64,000 nt of DNA from Orthonyx spaldingii (Eukaryota; Chordata; Aves; Passeriformes; Orthonychidae), in assembly GCA_013397795.1 (NCBI GenBank), contig VZTJ01005995.1, positions 248,001 through 312,000 on the forward strand. The letters are read 5' to 3'. The notes under the pieces were generated by a model. The model worked only from the letters and a program-made list of their open reading frames with translations, searched no databases and had not been told where the DNA came from. A program made the position numbers and the translations under genes. How positions within the stretch are numbered: position 1 is the first letter of the stretch; every line of letters starts with the position of its first letter. This document shows positions 63,733 to 64,000 of the stretch, in pieces.

Positions 63733-64000
63733 ACTCCTTCGTGTAAGAAATACAGCTGTTTTGGTTTATTACTGATCAACAGTGACATTTCCATGAATTG
63801 AAGTATGTGCACAATTTGTCTTCATTTATGAGCAGCTAAGTATCCAAACAGACACTTCGTGATCAGTACCTAGCTTTAGCCTGATGTTTTTTTCTCATTT
63901 TATAGTCTTTACTGTGTCATTTCAGATCATGCATAATTTTGACTCACTTTATAAATTTAAAGTCAGTGTACCACATAAAAGTAGCTTTGCCTGTATCATA
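63733..64000. other. AT-rich end of window, nothing seen
   Basis: No repeat or exon recognised. It runs off the window edge. Confidence 0.5.

Noticed and set aside
1..64000. tRNA, rRNA, CRISPR or prokaryotic operon features
   Set aside because: No cloverleaf with B-box, no rRNA blocks and no spaced direct repeats seen; the sequence is vertebrate-type.

Overview
The window looks like 64 kb of bird nuclear DNA. It is AT-rich, gene-poor and intron- or desert-like. The main evidence for a bird is the repeat content: many copies of CR1, the dominant LINE of birds. They are recognisable by the 3' end (AGAATCATAGAATC on the plus strand for minus-oriented copies), the GTTGGAAGGGACC block and reverse-transcriptase fragments. 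There are also avian-type endogenous-retrovirus LTRs starting TGTCGTGGTTTGA, TGTCTTGGTTTAA and TGTGGTGGATTGA. The LTR types would suit a songbird, but that is inference from memory, not a search. There are no bacterial-style genes, operons or CRISPR arrays.

Layout: 1-4.2 kb AT-rich single-copy DNA with an (AAT)n; 4.24-4.60 kb truncated LTR; 4.6-10.9 kb nothing recognised; 10.94-12.53 kb two minus-strand CR1 copies in a row; 16.38-16.99 kb plus-strand CR1 reverse-transcriptase fragment; 19.56-19.76 kb very old minus-strand LINE fragment; 20.5-20.85 kb unexplained GC-rich island; 25.12-25.26 kb plus-strand CR1 tail; 26.66-28.68 kb the longest CR1 (minus); 35.1 kb AT palindrome; 35.58-36.57 kb apparent solo LTR; 37.12-37.45 kb CR1 (minus); 40.515-40.636 kb candidate terminal coding exon (plus), the only host coding sequence I can argue for; 45.8-47.35 kb probable retroviral remnant; 54.32-54.42 kb LTR fragment; 59.38-60.01 kb and 63.51-63.63 kb CR1 copies (minus).

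Almost all open reading frames of 60-120 codons are chance openings in AT-rich DNA or shadows inside repeats. I do not see a new multi-gene system. The observations most worth checking are the candidate exon at 40.5 kb, a perfect nuclear-receptor-type inverted repeat at 17.37 kb, a CR1 fragment whose three stop codons all sit at tryptophan positions, a 36-bp perfect palindrome, the retroviral remnant at 46-47 kb, and the 20.5 kb GC island. No database search was possible, so repeat family names are from recognition only.
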